From NCBI GenBank assembly GCA_028622995.1, contig JAJQJQ010000028.1:1364001-1428000 (forward strand): a DNA stretch of 64,000 bases, written 5' to 3'. Position numbers and translations under genes: made by a program. This DNA is from Panagrolaimus kolymaensis. Lineage: Eukaryota; Nematoda; Chromadorea; Rhabditida; Panagrolaimidae. Below, piece after piece: positions 48,449-60,276 of this stretch (the stretch's first letter is position 1; each line of letters begins with the position of its first letter). The notes beneath the pieces are model-generated. The model did no database searches, had not been told where the DNA came from, and saw nothing but the letters and a program-made list of their open reading frames with translations.

Positions 48449-49447
48449 TTATTTTACATACGAAACATAAAAAGATAAAGCTCTTGGTTTTCTTTTAAAA
48501 ATCTTATTGAATATTTTAATTAAAAATTTTCGATAATTTGTAACAAAATAAAGGGTTGCAATAAATTCTAAAATCGAATGAGATACAAGAAAGCAATAAA
48601 TAAAGAAAAAAATTTCAGCAGAATTAGAAATATGAAAATACGCTGATGTAATTACAACAAAAAGGGGGAAGACTAAAAAAATAGACGTTAACAGGATTTG
48701 AATTATCGCACTTATGATTAGTGACCGTTGGAGGGAGTTAACTCCAGCTGTAATTTGTGTTTTTACTGAATAAACAAAAAATAAAATAAGTATAGGCATA
48801 ATAATAAAAAATATATTTATTGCACAAAAAATAATTAAAAGAGGAATTTCACCAATTGAATATGGAATAAAAATAAAAGATGGTTCATTAAAAAATTTTG
48901 ATAAAAATGAGTCATATTCGTATGCAGCTTGACGCATCTCATTTTCATCAATATTTAGCATTGGAATAATCAGAAATACAGCGGCAATTGAAACTGTAAC
49001 AGCTATCGCAAAAGTAAACCAAATAAAACTATTTATATTTAAACTTTTTGTAAATCTCGACGGAAATATTAGCAAATATCGAGAAAGTAATGTTGCAATC
49101 AAAGAAGTAACACAATTTGCAGCCAAAAGTATTCCAACCAAACTTGCAATTGCTGAAGTTATCAAATTTTCATTTCGCAATAATCCCAAAGGATAACCTC
49201 CAAGAGCGGGGGTCATAATTACTGGCTTTAAAAGTGCCAAAAAAGTTTCAAACAATAAACACCAAAATGAATGGTTTAAAAGTAACCATTTAAAACTTTG
49301 CAAATTCTTAGATTGTGTTATAATTATATAAAACAATAATGGTGTCAAAAGCCAAGTAAAAAATAAAGTAAAATTTGAATACCAATAATAAAAGTTTATA
49401 AATGATTCAGAAGGAAGAGTTACTTTTGAAGAAATCATTTCGCCCAT
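48449..49447 (-). CDS. Srh-like serpentine chemoreceptor
   Basis: Intronless, 332 residues, seven membrane segments. It shares INFYYWYSNF...WLLTPLLFY with the dead copy at 38739-39829 and the same architecture as the gene at 19488-20513 (WLLLNHSFWCLLFE, PALGGYPLGLLRN, LSRYLLIFPS, VTNYRKFLIK). All positions broken in the dead copy are intact here, so this is the likely functional parent or sister. Predicted sensory receptor in the plasma membrane; ligand unknown. Confidence 0.85.
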   Translation of the reverse strand: MGEMISSKVTLPSESFINFYYWYSNFTLFFTWLLTPLLFYIIITQSKNLQSFKWLLLNHSFWCLLFETFLALLKPVIMTPALGGYPLGLLRNENLITSAIASLVGILLAANCVTSLIATLLSRYLLIFPSRFTKSLNINSFIWFTFAIAVTVSIAAVFLIIPMLNIDENEMRQAAYEYDSFLSKFFNEPSFIFIPYSIGEIPLLIIFCAINIFFIIMPILILFFVYSVKTQITAGVNSLQRSLIISAIIQILLTSIFLVFPLFVVITSAYFHISNSAEIFFFIYCFLVSHSILEFIATLYFVTNYRKFLIKIFNKIFKRKPRALSFYVSYVK

Positions 49448-50385
49448 GAGAGAAATCTTTTAAATTAAATATATATGTTTAAATAAAAAGAAAAGAAAAG
49501 GGAAAAATGGCAAAATAAAAAAAATTTATATATTTATGTATTTTTTTCCAAATGATTTTACAGACAGGTGAAAAAGAAAAGCATTTTCCATGAAATTTTA
49601 TATACCTAATTCAGCTGTTTTCGTATTTCGAATATAAGTAATCTTTGAATTTGTAAATGAACAAAAATTGGTTTTTTGTTCTTTGCATCGATAATTTTTC
49701 AAAATTATATATTCATTTATGATCATACTTTGAGAGAGGGATGAATATCTTGATCGGCTATCTCTTCGTCCCTCCAACCATGCTCCGCGATAAATGGTGG
49801 TCGACCTTTTTTTTTTTGCCCTAAGGGGTATTAAATTTTTTCCTCTAACAGGTTCTTCATATAGATATTTTCTATTAGACTAAATGCTTCAACGTACTTT
49901 ACGACCACGCAATTTCTTTGACATATGTTGATGTCTTTTAATCGTTTTACTGTTTTTTGGTTCCCCCTTAAACAAAAAAGCATTTGGCTCAATAATTGGT
50001 ACCTTTATGCTCTCACTGTGTTACCTTTTTTTGAAATTTGCTAACTCATATGTATGTGATATCAATTTTTTTTGATAAAGTGGAGCTTGGTCTGGCACAA
50101 AAAGAAATTTTTTTTCTTCGACTTACAAAACTTCATCCATAAGGTAAATTTATCCCAAAAATTAAAATTTTGTGGTCAATTTGCTCAGATAGTATGTAAA
50201 TTTTTCAATTAAAAGTACTTTCACGTTGGAACCCGGTGTGATTCTTTAAAAACTGATAACTATTCATAGAAAGTAATTGGCACAAAAATCAATCTCTTTA
50301 TTATTTTATTCTTGTTGTTTCAAAAATTATTTTTTAGTTAACAAAGAGTAAAAAATGAATTTCAGAAAGGTTAGCTTTTTTTATT
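49448..50385. other. Gene-free intergenic region
   Basis: No gene seen. A less AT-rich patch lies at 49735-49810 (CTTCGTCCCTCCAACCATGC). Confidence 0.35.
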
Positions 50386-51930
50386 TCAAGCATTCTTGAG
50401 ATCTGCTAAATCATTATCAAAAATTTTAACAACATCTTCGATGGCATCAAGAGCTTTTTCAATGAGCATCTTCTTTCTAGCAAAATTCAAAGCAAAATCT
50501 TTTGAATTATGAATGCATTGTTGAAGAACGCTGACATTGAAATTAGTGACTCCAATAAAATTGCAAACTTGAGTGATGAAACTTCGATAATACAATTTTT
50601 GAATTTGATCTATAGTAAAAGGAAAGTCAGGAATTTGTGATTGAAGGCATTCAAGATAGAACTCAGGTATCATAGGTTCTATGGCTCGTCGAGTAGGTCT
50701 ATCGGTATCAATGAGCAAATAACGAGTAATATCAGCTACTGGGGAGCCTGAAACCATAAACAAATAAACACCGATTTTTCGTTGTTGTTATTTTTTACTT
50801 TCTCTTGCAACTGGCCAATCGATAATTGCCAAAACTTCGTTACTAGCTTTACCATTATGATCTTTTTTAAAGAAGAGATTGCCATTCCAAAGATCTCCAT
50901 GAATTAACATTGAAGGGAGCTTCAAATCGTGATATGTTTTAAGCCGATCAAGATTTTCCAAAACTTTTTCTTGAATCATTTTGAGATCATTGTCAATCTT
51001 TTCTGAAAATAAAAATCGCATAAAAGTCGTTGAAAAAAAAAATGTTTTTTGTTCTGAAAGTCAAAATTTTTAATGAGTTTTAGGATCGTGCCTTAAAGTT
51101 TGTTTTTAGACATCCATGCGTTTTGGCGCCTTTTAACGTTATCAAAATTTTCGTCAAAAAACGAGAAAAAAAATTGGGAATAGTGCAATTCACTAATCAA
51201 ATTAAAAAAACAATTTTCATTTATTTGAATTGCATAGCTTTTGACAGACTTTTATGTATTTTCAATTTTTTAGATAAGCTTTTAGCGACAAAAAAAAATT
51301 TGTAGTTTTTAAGAAAAATAAATTTAGGTTTATAAAAGTAAAATTTTGGACCAGAAATTGTCTATCAGTTTTGTTTTTTTACTTACCTTTATCATCTACT
51401 AATTCAATAAAAGCAGGAATTTGTTGGATAAATCCATTCGGTGACCATCCAGGACTGCTCTTGGCTTCAGGTTTTATGTTATTAGGAAGTTTAAAATATT
51501 CAGCTTGAATATGAGCGATTTCTTGAATGACAGCTTTCATCTGTTCTGAAGTAACATTGTCATATTTTGATAAAACTACACCTTCTTCACTCATGTCATC
51601 CATTAAAATATAGCCATCATCAGAATAATTATTGATGTCCCATTTTTTAGTCTCATAAATGTTTGGAATTTTAATTTTCATTAATGGAGCAAGTTTTTCA
51701 TAAAAATCACATTCTTGATTATGATTTCGAGCGATCATTTCAGCAATTGAAAACTCTTTCTCTTGTGGGATGTTTCGATAAATCATATAATATTCAGTTG
51801 TTGGAACTTTGAGTATAACGGTAATAGTTTCTGAGATAAGGTCATCGTTAAAAGGTAGTTCAAATGTCAGCTTTAATTTAAAAACTATGGATGCATGACC
51901 CAAATCATTAGCAATATTATTGGCGTTAAA
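50386..51930 (-). CDS. EcKL / DUF1679-type kinase-like protein (CHK family)
   Basis: Minus-strand exons are 51930-51387, 51002-50799 and 50747-50386 (1110 nt, 369 codons from the first acceptor). The first exon begins NANNIANDLGHASIVFKLKLTFE, matching the glycine-loop region (normally GxGFxS) of ecdysteroid-kinase-like proteins. Then come VILKVPTT (Lys of the ATP site), YILMDDMS, HGDLWNGNLFF (catalytic loop) and IDWPVARESSPVADITR (metal-binding Asp). The family phosphorylates or is thought to phosphorylate small hydroxylated lipids such as ecdysteroids and is expanded in nematodes. No ATG precedes the first acceptor in frame; the missing ~35 N-terminal residues probably lie in the exon at 52101-51994 (see findings). 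AATAAA overlaps the stop codon region (50385-50380). Confidence 0.8.
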
Positions 51931-51987
51931 CTAAAACGAGAGAAAATTTTTGAATCAAATTTTAAAACGGCTCTTAAAAAATTATAA

Positions 51988-53738
51988 TTACACTTTTATT
52001 TCTGAAGTTGTTTCACTACTATATCCCCATTCCTTTTTATTTGAATAACTTTCAATTATTTCCTTTGTCCATAATTCAATTACAGATGGCCATATTAAAG
52101 TCTATAAAGTTATCGTTTTGAGTGAATGGAAAAGAAATAATTTCATGATAAAAATAACTTACGAAAGATGTTTGGGTGTAATTTATCATATGGCTATAAA
52201 TTTCTTTTATTTGTTCAAAACCTTCGCTTTGAGAATATGGCTCGCAACCAACGTGGAAAAAATTCTACAAAAAAAAATTAACAAAATATTTTTTGTTTTG
52301 TTTGGACTAAATTTACCAATGCAAATAAATCTTTTGCCACCATCGCTATGAATTCCAAAAACTCATCTGGGGAAAATTGTACTTCCAAAAGTTTTACTGC
52401 CATTGAGCATCTAAAATTTTTTTATATAAAATTCCCGATTAAAACAAAATAATATATGATACGAATTCATTCCCATTGAGTAGCTAAAACGGCTCGATGA
52501 AATTCTTAAAGCATTTATTAAATCTGTGATGCCAAGTTGATAGTTTTTTTCTTGCCATTTTATTTCTGAAATATATTGTTATTTTAAATTGTGTTCACTG
52601 AAAAAAAATTAATAGAATTTATTACCCCTTTCGAACTCGTCATAACGTTCCATAGCATCGGAATAATCCAAGGAAATTAAATTTCCAATGAATTCTAAAA
52701 TATGTATTATTTTGCATAAATTTATGCCAAAATAAAAGCTAAATTAACCAATTTTTGAAACATAATATATATGTTGGATGGCATCATCGAAATTAAAATT
52801 TCGAACTCGTCTTTCAATGTTACTCATTTTTTCATAAATTTCAGTGTAAATTTTTAAATTTTCTTTAGTCAAAATTGGACACCATCGAACAAATTTGGGA
52901 AACAAATGTCTCTTAAAAAGCGGTACTTTTAAAATTAATAATGTTATTAAATTTTTGAAAATAAGGTGGATGAACAAAAAAAATATTACTTCCAAAATAA
53001 TGAAAGGAAAGCTTTTGTCACACTCAAGCTCCAAAGCTACTTTATCTTTGGTTCTAGTATTGTAATCATTCGCAAGACATCGATTATAGAAAGGCTTTGA
53101 AATGCATCTAAGTTGAAAAGCATGATAAACTTTTTTCAAAGGTTTATAAATTTCCTAAAAAATATTTTATTAAAATAGAACACTGAGTTTATGCATTTAA
53201 TAAACCTTACTTCTCCATATCGATTTTCCAGATCAGTTTTATATCCTTGATAACGTTCAAAAAATGAATGATCGGGATTAAAAATTTGATATAAAAATGA
53301 ATTTCTATCAAACTTCCGTTCATTCGAAGTATAATTATCGTCTTTATAATTTATGTCATCGAGTAATTTAATAGCTGTAATTTTATCTGTGTCATTCTAA
53401 AAAAAAACTTTTGACCAAAGCTTAAAATTCGCACTAACTTGTCGATTTTCATACAATGTATATTTCATTAAATCTGAATATGCTTCAGTGAGGTTCAACA
53501 TTTCATTATCCATAAATAAACTCATTTGTTTTATCATTTCGAATGGCTGATGCTCTTGTAGCGATACAATATCCATGGATTTGTTTATTAATATTCGGAT
53601 TCTTTCAGTGTATGTTGTTGCATCTAAAAAATAGACAATTTTAAATATCAAACCTGCATGTTTTGAGTTTAAAAAAAGCTTACTATTTTCTACCGAAACA
53701 ATAGAAAATAAAATCAAAAATACAAATAACAACTTCAT
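51988..53738 (-). CDS. Secreted multi-exon protein, unknown family
   Basis: I read nine minus-strand exons: 53738-53684, 53623-53439, 53396-53211, 53154-52749, 52694-52626, 52565-52463, 52410-52317, 52264-52163 and 52101-51988 (1314 nt, 437 aa, stop TAA at 51990-51988). A signal peptide (MKLLFVFLILFSIVSVEN) starts a mostly helical, Cys-poor protein. A hydrophobic stretch in exon 4 (IILEVIFFLFIHLIF...) may be unspliced intron or a membrane segment. The first ~130 residues are paralogous to the small protein at 31286-31846. The second intron (53438-53397, only 42 bp) is colinear with coding sequence in that paralogue. The last exon may instead splice to the EcKL gene through GTGTAA at 51993. 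Function unknown. Confidence 0.6.
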
Positions 53739-55624
53739 TTTTTTAAACAATTGAAAATTTTTGGCTCAAACAAAAAAAAAATAAGAAAAGTCAAAAATGA
53801 TTTTTGTTTATAAAATAAGGAAGCAAGCCTATGAAAAATAAATTTATAAACAAATAAAGAAGCAAACACATTTTTTAATTTTGATACTTTAAAATGCAAT
53901 AAAATCTTTTAGTGAATCAAAGAAAAACACTTTTAGCTTCAACCATATCAAATATCATTTTGATATGAAATCGTATATACATTTTTAATGGTTTTTATTT
54001 TATTTTAATTGATGAGTCAATTAAATTTTTGATATCAAAAAACTTTTATTGTCCAACCTTATCATGCATTATTTTTTTTTTTAATTCATTAACCATCCAA
54101 GTTTATGAATGTCCTATTTCATAATTAATTTAACACCTTTTTATAAAATTAGTGGAGCAATTATAAATGCCAACAAATAAATACACACTTTGATGTGCTT
54201 TATAATTATTTAATTAATTTGAAATGCAGTTTAATTTTAGAAGATTAAAATTTCAAAAATAATTAAAAAAGTAAAACAAAATTTAAAAAAGGTAAAACAT
54301 GAGGTTTATACAATAGAAAAAGGACGATAAAATGTTCTGTATGTACTTTGTAAATTATTATAATTAATTTGAAATAATCATATTCAAAATGGAAAAGAGA
54401 AGGAAGTACTTTGGTAACAATGTTTAAAGAAAAAGTCTCGTGATTCTTTCTTTTTGTTCATTATTCTTCGACAAAGCATATTTTAGTTAGTTGATGACTT
54501 TGTCTCGTCGCTGTCTGTGGAGAAATTAGAAGTTTATTATGTTTTTTAATTGTTTTTCTTTGTCTTGTTTAGAACTTAACTTCCATTTTTGGGGTTAAAA
54601 ATGTTGTTTATGCTTGATTAAGTGTCCCAAATATAACTAACAACTATTTTTATGTTTTGAAAAATTAGAACAAAAAAACAAGAGTTTTTATTAAAGGCAA
54701 CAACATTCGATTCATAAAGAGACCCATGACTTTTTACTTTGTAGATAAAAGCTTTACATAACTCCTTTATTTTTTAACCAAATTCAAGTTTTACAATAAT
54801 CGAGCCGAAAATGAGTTAAGGTTGTTGTCTTAAACTCTAAATTGTTTTATGAATCACATAAATTAATTTTATTTTAATTTTTCATTCTTCGATTTCCGAA
54901 ACTTATTTTTTTCCGTTAAATTTGAACAAAATTTTTATGGATATTTTTTAACTAAACCTTTTTTAGTTAGAAATTTTATTAAAGATTTCGTAATTTTTTA
55001 ATCATTAGTTTTTATTAATTTTATAACTTTAAATTTATATACGTCAATTTAATTGCCATAAATTATTTTTGTTATTAAAATTTTATAGTTTTGTTTTATT
55101 TCCTTTTAGCCCCTTTAAAATATGAAATCTTTATCTTTTGTTACTTTAAAGCAGCAATAAAACAACACATTATTAAAATTGAACATTTGAACTTTTGTAA
55201 TTTTAAAACAATACAGTAATCTATTTTTTACTTGTGGAATAATTATATCCATTAGAAAGATATGTATTTTTCTTTTTAATTACTCATTTCCTTTTTTATC
55301 ATTAATTATTTTTATTTAACTACATGCAATTGTAAATTATGTATATTTACAATTTAAAAAAGTACACACCTTGATTGAAGAGCTTTTTATCAAAATTTAT
55401 AACCTCTTTTTACGTGTCTATGTTAATGTAACAGCAGCTATCATAAACCTTTAAAATTCCCCCCATTTTCTTGCAAAAATATGAGAACTCAAGTAGTTTA
55501 TTCTTAATTATCAAAAACCAAATTTACTGATACTTTTTTATTTAATTCAAATTATCTTTTATTTGTAAAAAAAGTAGTTTTAAATTTTATAAATCATTTC
55601 TGTTTGTTTAAAGTTATTTGAACC
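53739..55624. other. Long gene-free AT-rich region
   Basis: Almost 1.9 kb with no supportable gene. It presumably holds the divergent promoters of the flanking genes. Confidence 0.4.
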
Positions 55625-55784
55625 ATGGAATATCGGTTTGAACTAGGTAAAGACGGAAAATTTTTTGATGGGCGTTAAAACTTTAATTTTTTGTATTTTC
55701 GACTTGTCTATCTACATTTTTGTTTAACCTTTAACACTTCTTGGAATTTCCAATATCTAAAATAAAAATTTTTTTCTAGGAAAT

Positions 55785-56850
55785 ATGGCTGCATCAATTT
55801 GGTTGATTCTCGTGGAATATTTAGTTTCAATGATTGCTCAAATATTTAGTTTATATATTTTTTCTAAAATTTTGATAAAAATTTATTTTAAAAATGCTAA
55901 AGCTGTAATTCATACTTCTCCAAGTTTAAATCTATATTTTATTGTTCAAACTCTTACATCTTTGATTTCCGTAATTTATATGGGGTATTTACTTATGGGA
56001 TGGCGGCCAAATCCATTGGATGTTGAATATAATTCATATTTAATGTTTGCTTTTGGTGGAATTAATACTTTATTAATTGTTCTTCCCCCAATTACGGTTT
56101 TCACTTTGGGCATCGATCGATGTTTGTGTGTTTCAAATCCAATAAAATATTCTAAAGAACCAAATAATTTATTAGCCTACATTGCCGCATTTTTTATGTT
56201 AATTCTATCTGTCTTTAATCTAATTTTTCGAATAATTCCAACATTTCCAAAACAACCTAGAACAACGTGTTATTCATTTGGATGTATATCCACCATTCAA
56301 TCGGTCGAATTGTATGGGTATATTCGATATTTTACAAGTGCATTAAATTTTTGCACCAGTATTGTTTTGGCTATCGTAATTCGAAGGAAATCTAAAAAAT
56401 TTTCTAATCAACATCAACATAAAAGAGTTAGTTAAAGTCTTTTAGGGGATTAAAGTTTAATAAATCTCGCATCATCGAATAACAACATATTTTTTTTTTG
56501 AAAAGAAAATCTTAACATTTTAGTTTTTTATAAATCTTTTTAATTGACAGAACACACATATATTTCAGTCTAATATAACGGTATTATTAACATTAGTGAC
56601 AACATTCACATTAGATTTTCTACCACATTTGGCTGCAATTCTTTTTTATGCAGTAAGCGTATAATTATTATAATTTCTTCAATTTTTTGTATTTTTTTTT
56701 TAGATTATGCATGTAAATTTAATGACTGTTGCTGGAGTTTATTCAAATGCGATTGGAGCTGCGGAAACAGCAATATGCGCGATGATATATAAAAATATTT
56801 TTAAAAAAGCATCCAACAACAAAGTTCAAATCCTTAAATCTGTGGCATAA
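55785..56850 (+). CDS. Seven-TM chemoreceptor-like protein (Srbc/Srx-like)
   Basis: Three exons (55785-56426, 56569-56652, 56704-56850) give 873 nt, 290 aa. Motifs parallel the receptor at 15476-16491: LLMGWRPNPLD in the first outer loop, FTLGIDRCLCVSNPIKYSK after TM3, a basic third loop (RRKSKKFSNQHQHKR), and TM6/TM7 split across two short exons. A possible extra 5' exon (ATG at 55625, donor at 55647, acceptor TTTTCTAG just before 55781) would extend the N-terminus by about ten residues (MEYRFELGN). I prefer the ATG at 55785 as the default start, but the upstream exon is plausible. Confidence 0.8.
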
Positions 56851-57292
56851 TCGTTTTCAATCCACCCAAATAATACAAATATAAAAAAAATCCTTAAAAT
56901 TAGAAAAAAGTTTTGAGTTCCTAATTTTGAAACATGCGAACAAATTTTCGGAAAAAACAAAAACTAAAAATTAATTAAAAAACCGAGAAAGAACCAAACT
57001 TTTTTTGTAGTTCCAAGTTTTTTAATTAAAAATTTGAATTCTTTTTTTGTTTAGTCTGTGGATTTTTTTATTCCTAGTTTCATTTCGTTAGACTTGTTTA
57101 TTGTATTTCATTTATTTCTTAATTAATAGCATTTTTTAAAATTTATATCCACTCCTTTAAATAATGACTTAAAAGTTAATGAATTCCTGGTCTTTCTTTT
57201 TTTTACAATCATCAAACAAAATTGGACTAAAAAAAATTATGGAAAAAAAGATTTTAAAAATATTTGCAAAATAAATGAGTGGTATGAAACTA
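56851..57292. other. Intergenic region
   Basis: AT-rich 3' flank; nothing recognised. Confidence 0.35.
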
Positions 57293-57334
57293 CACAAACT
57301 GAGGCCAGATTCGTGTTCTACGACCACGAAAACC
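57293..57334 (+). repeat. Fragment related to the palindrome's outer arm
   Basis: CAAACTGAGGCCAGATTCGTG followed by CCACGAAAACCC resembles the arm sequence AAACTGAGGTCAGATTCGTC...CCTCGAAAACCTA at about 15357-15400. It ends exactly where sequence homologous to the neighbouring DUF19-like gene begins. Confidence 0.55.
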
Positions 57335-57895
57335 CAATATACATGCGGAACTGGATTGAAAGGTTATTAAAAAACAATTTTTTGACCTCAATAGTAAAGT
57401 TAACAAATATACATATATTTAGATTGGAATAAAATATTAAATTGCACCACTAAAAATGCTGCGGCCATCAATGACGCAAATACGAAATGTGAGCAAATTT
57501 TTGAAACTACAAAACAAACTTGCCAGTAAGTTTTAAAAATATCTTTTATTTCTGAGCAAAATTTTTAATTTTTTAGAGACGAAATAACATTTTTGAAATG
57601 CACTTATGTTTTATTAAAAAACTATTGTGGCCAAGATGCTTGGAATTTTGCTTGTTACGCAGATACGAATGGTGTACGATATTCCACGCCAAATTGTATT
57701 AAAACCATGATTAATTGTGATTCGATTAGCACGACCATTCCACCTGAAATGGATAATAGTAGCACAATGGATTATTCAGAGTTTACAACCACCATAAGTA
57801 CTAGCAGCCCAGTTACTTCTAGCTCTCACATCGCTCTGTTTAACGGCACTGAATATATTATTTTTGTTTTACTTTTTAGTTTTACATGGCTGTAA
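57335..57895 (+). pseudogene. 5'-truncated DUF19-like paralogue
   Basis: Homologous to the last ~60% of the intact gene at 58558-59442, with matching introns: a piece at 57335-57362 (YTCGTGL), exons at 57423-57525 and 57577-57895. The DUF19-like Cys pattern (KNAAAINDANTKCEQ...KQTC, FLKCTY...NYCGQDAWNFACYADTNG) and Ser/Thr-rich tail with a hydrophobic C-terminus are preserved. The signal peptide and first Cys cluster are missing. The left edge abuts a dispersed repeat, so the 5' part was lost by recombination or insertion there. The rest is open, so decay may be recent. Confidence 0.7.
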
Positions 57896-58557
57896 AAATT
57901 AATGTACAAGAGTATCCTTATTAATTATAAAAATTTGTTTTTTTATTAAACTTTATGCCTTTGCCACCAACAACTTGCAGCACGTTTATTCCAAAATTCA
58001 AAGGAAAACGAATGATTCACTGTTATTTTTCTATTTTTCCTTTCTTTCTTTCTTTCTTTGATATTTTTAATTAAGATTTGAAAATGTTTTTTATTTTATT
58101 TAAAGTTGGTTAAAAGCTTTCAAACAAAATAAAATTTTAATTGCAAACTCAGGAATAATATTCGCATAAAAAAAAGTTAGAAAAATTTATTATGATAAAA
58201 AAGAAGCAAAATTTAGGGCAGGAGCTTTTCATCGGCTTAACAATGACGCTAATATAATTTGTCATTTACGCAAGTATGAAGTTCTTTGATTTTTTTGTTT
58301 GTCTGTCTGATAAAACGTCATTTTTTAGAGAAGATTATAGTTAGGGGCGCTTCCATTGTCTAAGAATTCAGTCAATACTTATACTTTTAACAACAAAAAA
58401 ATGATAAGAGTAATTCCATGAAAATTTAATGTAGCCTGATTTTAAAGATTAATTTGTAGTGTCATGGTTGAGGAAATAGCGTTGATTGTTTATCAAAAAA
58501 AATGTTATAAAAACTCCCGAATAAAGTTTTATAATAATTTGGAACATTTTTTTTGCG
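57896..58557. other. Intergenic region between DUF19-like paralogues
   Basis: Includes a short (CTTT)n run near 58040-58060. Otherwise no feature seen. Confidence 0.4.
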
Positions 58558-59442
58558 ATGAATTACTTTGAAATGCATTTTTTGTTTATTTTTATTATTA
58601 TTGCTGGCAGTGTCGTAGCAATTGATCAAAACTGTCCCAAAACTGATGTAAGTTTATTATAAGTTAAATATAAAATATTCAAACTTTTTAGACTATAAAA
58701 ACGTGTTATTTTGATTATTTCAAAAGCCTCAAAATTCCAACAGATAATTTCCCTGCCTATAAAGATTATTCCAAAATTTTTAATGAGTATAATACTCCAG
58801 AACACTTGACTGAATTTTGTGTTTATGTTAACAATCTGACTAAATGCTTAGGACGACATAGTTGTGTAAGTCCTGATGGATTTAGAAAGTTAAAAGTTAC
58901 GGGACAAGACGTGTTTGATTATCCATGGAACTTTGGTATCATTGAATATACATGTGGCGCAGGATTGCAAAGTTAGCTACAATTTCTTTGAAAAAAATGT
59001 TTATAAATCAATATTTAGATTGGAAGAATATAATAGATTGTATCACAAAAAATGCTGCTGCTATAACTGACGAACTCAGAAAATGTGAAATAACTTACGA
59101 AACAACAAATCAAACATGCCAGTGAGTTTTTCAGTGCATAATTTAATTTTAAAACAAAAAACAAAAAACTTTAGAGACGAAATAAATTTGTTGGGATGCA
59201 GTTACGATTTACATAAAAAAGATTGCGGTCAAGTGGCTTGGAATTTTGCATGTGCGGCAGATAAAAAAGGTATGCATTATTCCACTTCAGATTGTATTAA
59301 CAGCATGCCTAATTGTGATGTCCCTATAAGCACAACAACTTCTGAAATCAGTAGTACCACAATCACTTCTGGCACTGATGACTCGATTATAAGCCCCTTT
59401 AGTGTTTTAGCTTTAACAATATTTTCTCTTTTATGTATGTAG
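58558..59442 (+). CDS. Secreted DUF19-like (T20D4.11-type) protein with hydrophobic tail
   Basis: Four exons (58558-58647, 58692-58971, 59019-59121, 59175-59442) give 741 nt, 246 aa. A signal peptide (FLFIFIIIAGSVVAIDQ) is followed by about twelve Cys in a pattern like DUF19: TCYFDYFKSL, EFCVYVNNLTKCLGRHSC, YTCGAGLQNWKNIIDC, RKCEITYETTNQTC, LGCSYDLHKKDCGQVAWNFACAADKKG. A Ser/Thr stretch and a hydrophobic C-terminus (FSVLALTIFSLLCM) suggest GPI anchoring. DUF19 proteins are numerous, nematode-specific and poorly understood extracellular proteins. Three broken copies lie within 3 kb. Confidence 0.7.
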
Positions 59443-59799
59443 CTTTTAATATTATTTTGTACAACATTTTTTAAAAACATTAAAAAAATTGCAAATTTTC
59501 AAAAATAATTTTTCATTCGTCATCTTACAAAGTCATGCAGAATTCAAGGGAAAAACATTTGATTCACAATCACTTTTTATGTTTCTTATTTCCTCGCTTA
59601 TTTTTTTTGTTTGAAACATGAAAAGTTTTTTTATGAATATTTTAATTCTTTTTTTTTGATTTTCTATGCTAAATTAATCTTTAATTAAATCTCAAGAAGT
59701 TGTTCGACTTTAAAAGAAATGAATGTTATTAAATCTTTACATTTTTTATTTATACAAAAATACTAAAAAAAAGTGCGAGGGCCACACTTTTTTGTTTAG

Positions 59800-59917
59800 C
59801 AATTTAAAATATCTTTTTTCTTCAATTGATTGTTCCGGTGGTTCATGCGTCATTAAAAAGGTTAAGCTTAATAAATATAATTTCGGGTGGAATTATTTAA
59901 TATTTAAATATATTTGA
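59800..59917 (+). pseudogene. Short DUF19-like fragment (tentative)
   Basis: The frame SSIDCSGGSCVIKKVKLNKYNFGWNYLIFKYI resembles the CLGRHSC...GFRKLK...DYPWNFGIIEY part of the intact gene at 58558-59442. It is isolated, with no Cys-rich continuation, so it is at best a relic. Confidence 0.3.
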
Positions 59918-60256
59918 TTCAGGCAATTTTGATGATTTTTTTTTGATATTTAGAAGTGGTGTCACTTTGCATTTTAAAAATATAAATTAAACCATCGGAC
60001 TTTTTCAATGAAAATGAATCAACGACGATAAAGCTATTAATTTGGTGCTCCTATTCTCGTCAAATTTGCATTCCTTTTTTATTCCCGAGAAAGAACGCGC
60101 CGACTTTCTGTTCATGTCAACAATTTTAACAAAATTTACTAAAAGCTTTTTTTAATTTTTCCTTTTGTCAAACTTTTTATTATTTTTAAATTTTTCGTGG
60201 CTGATAAAATAATTTATCCTTCCAAAAAAAGGAATGAATGCTAAAAATAAAGGACC

Positions 60257-60276
60257 GGGCGCGCCTGGGCGCGCCC
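60257..60276. repeat. GC-rich palindrome GGGCGCGCC-T-GGGCGCGCCC
   Basis: A 20-bp, almost pure GC palindrome in otherwise AT-rich DNA. It could be a hairpin, a remnant of inserted DNA or a site bound by a protein; nothing further can be read. Confidence 0.7.

Noticed and set aside
52835..53000. An additional intron in exon 4 of the 51988-53738 gene (GTAATA...AAAAG)
   Set aside because: The hydrophobic stretch looks intron-like, but the acceptor lacks the TTTAG/TTTCAG consensus used by all neighbouring introns, so I kept it as coding.
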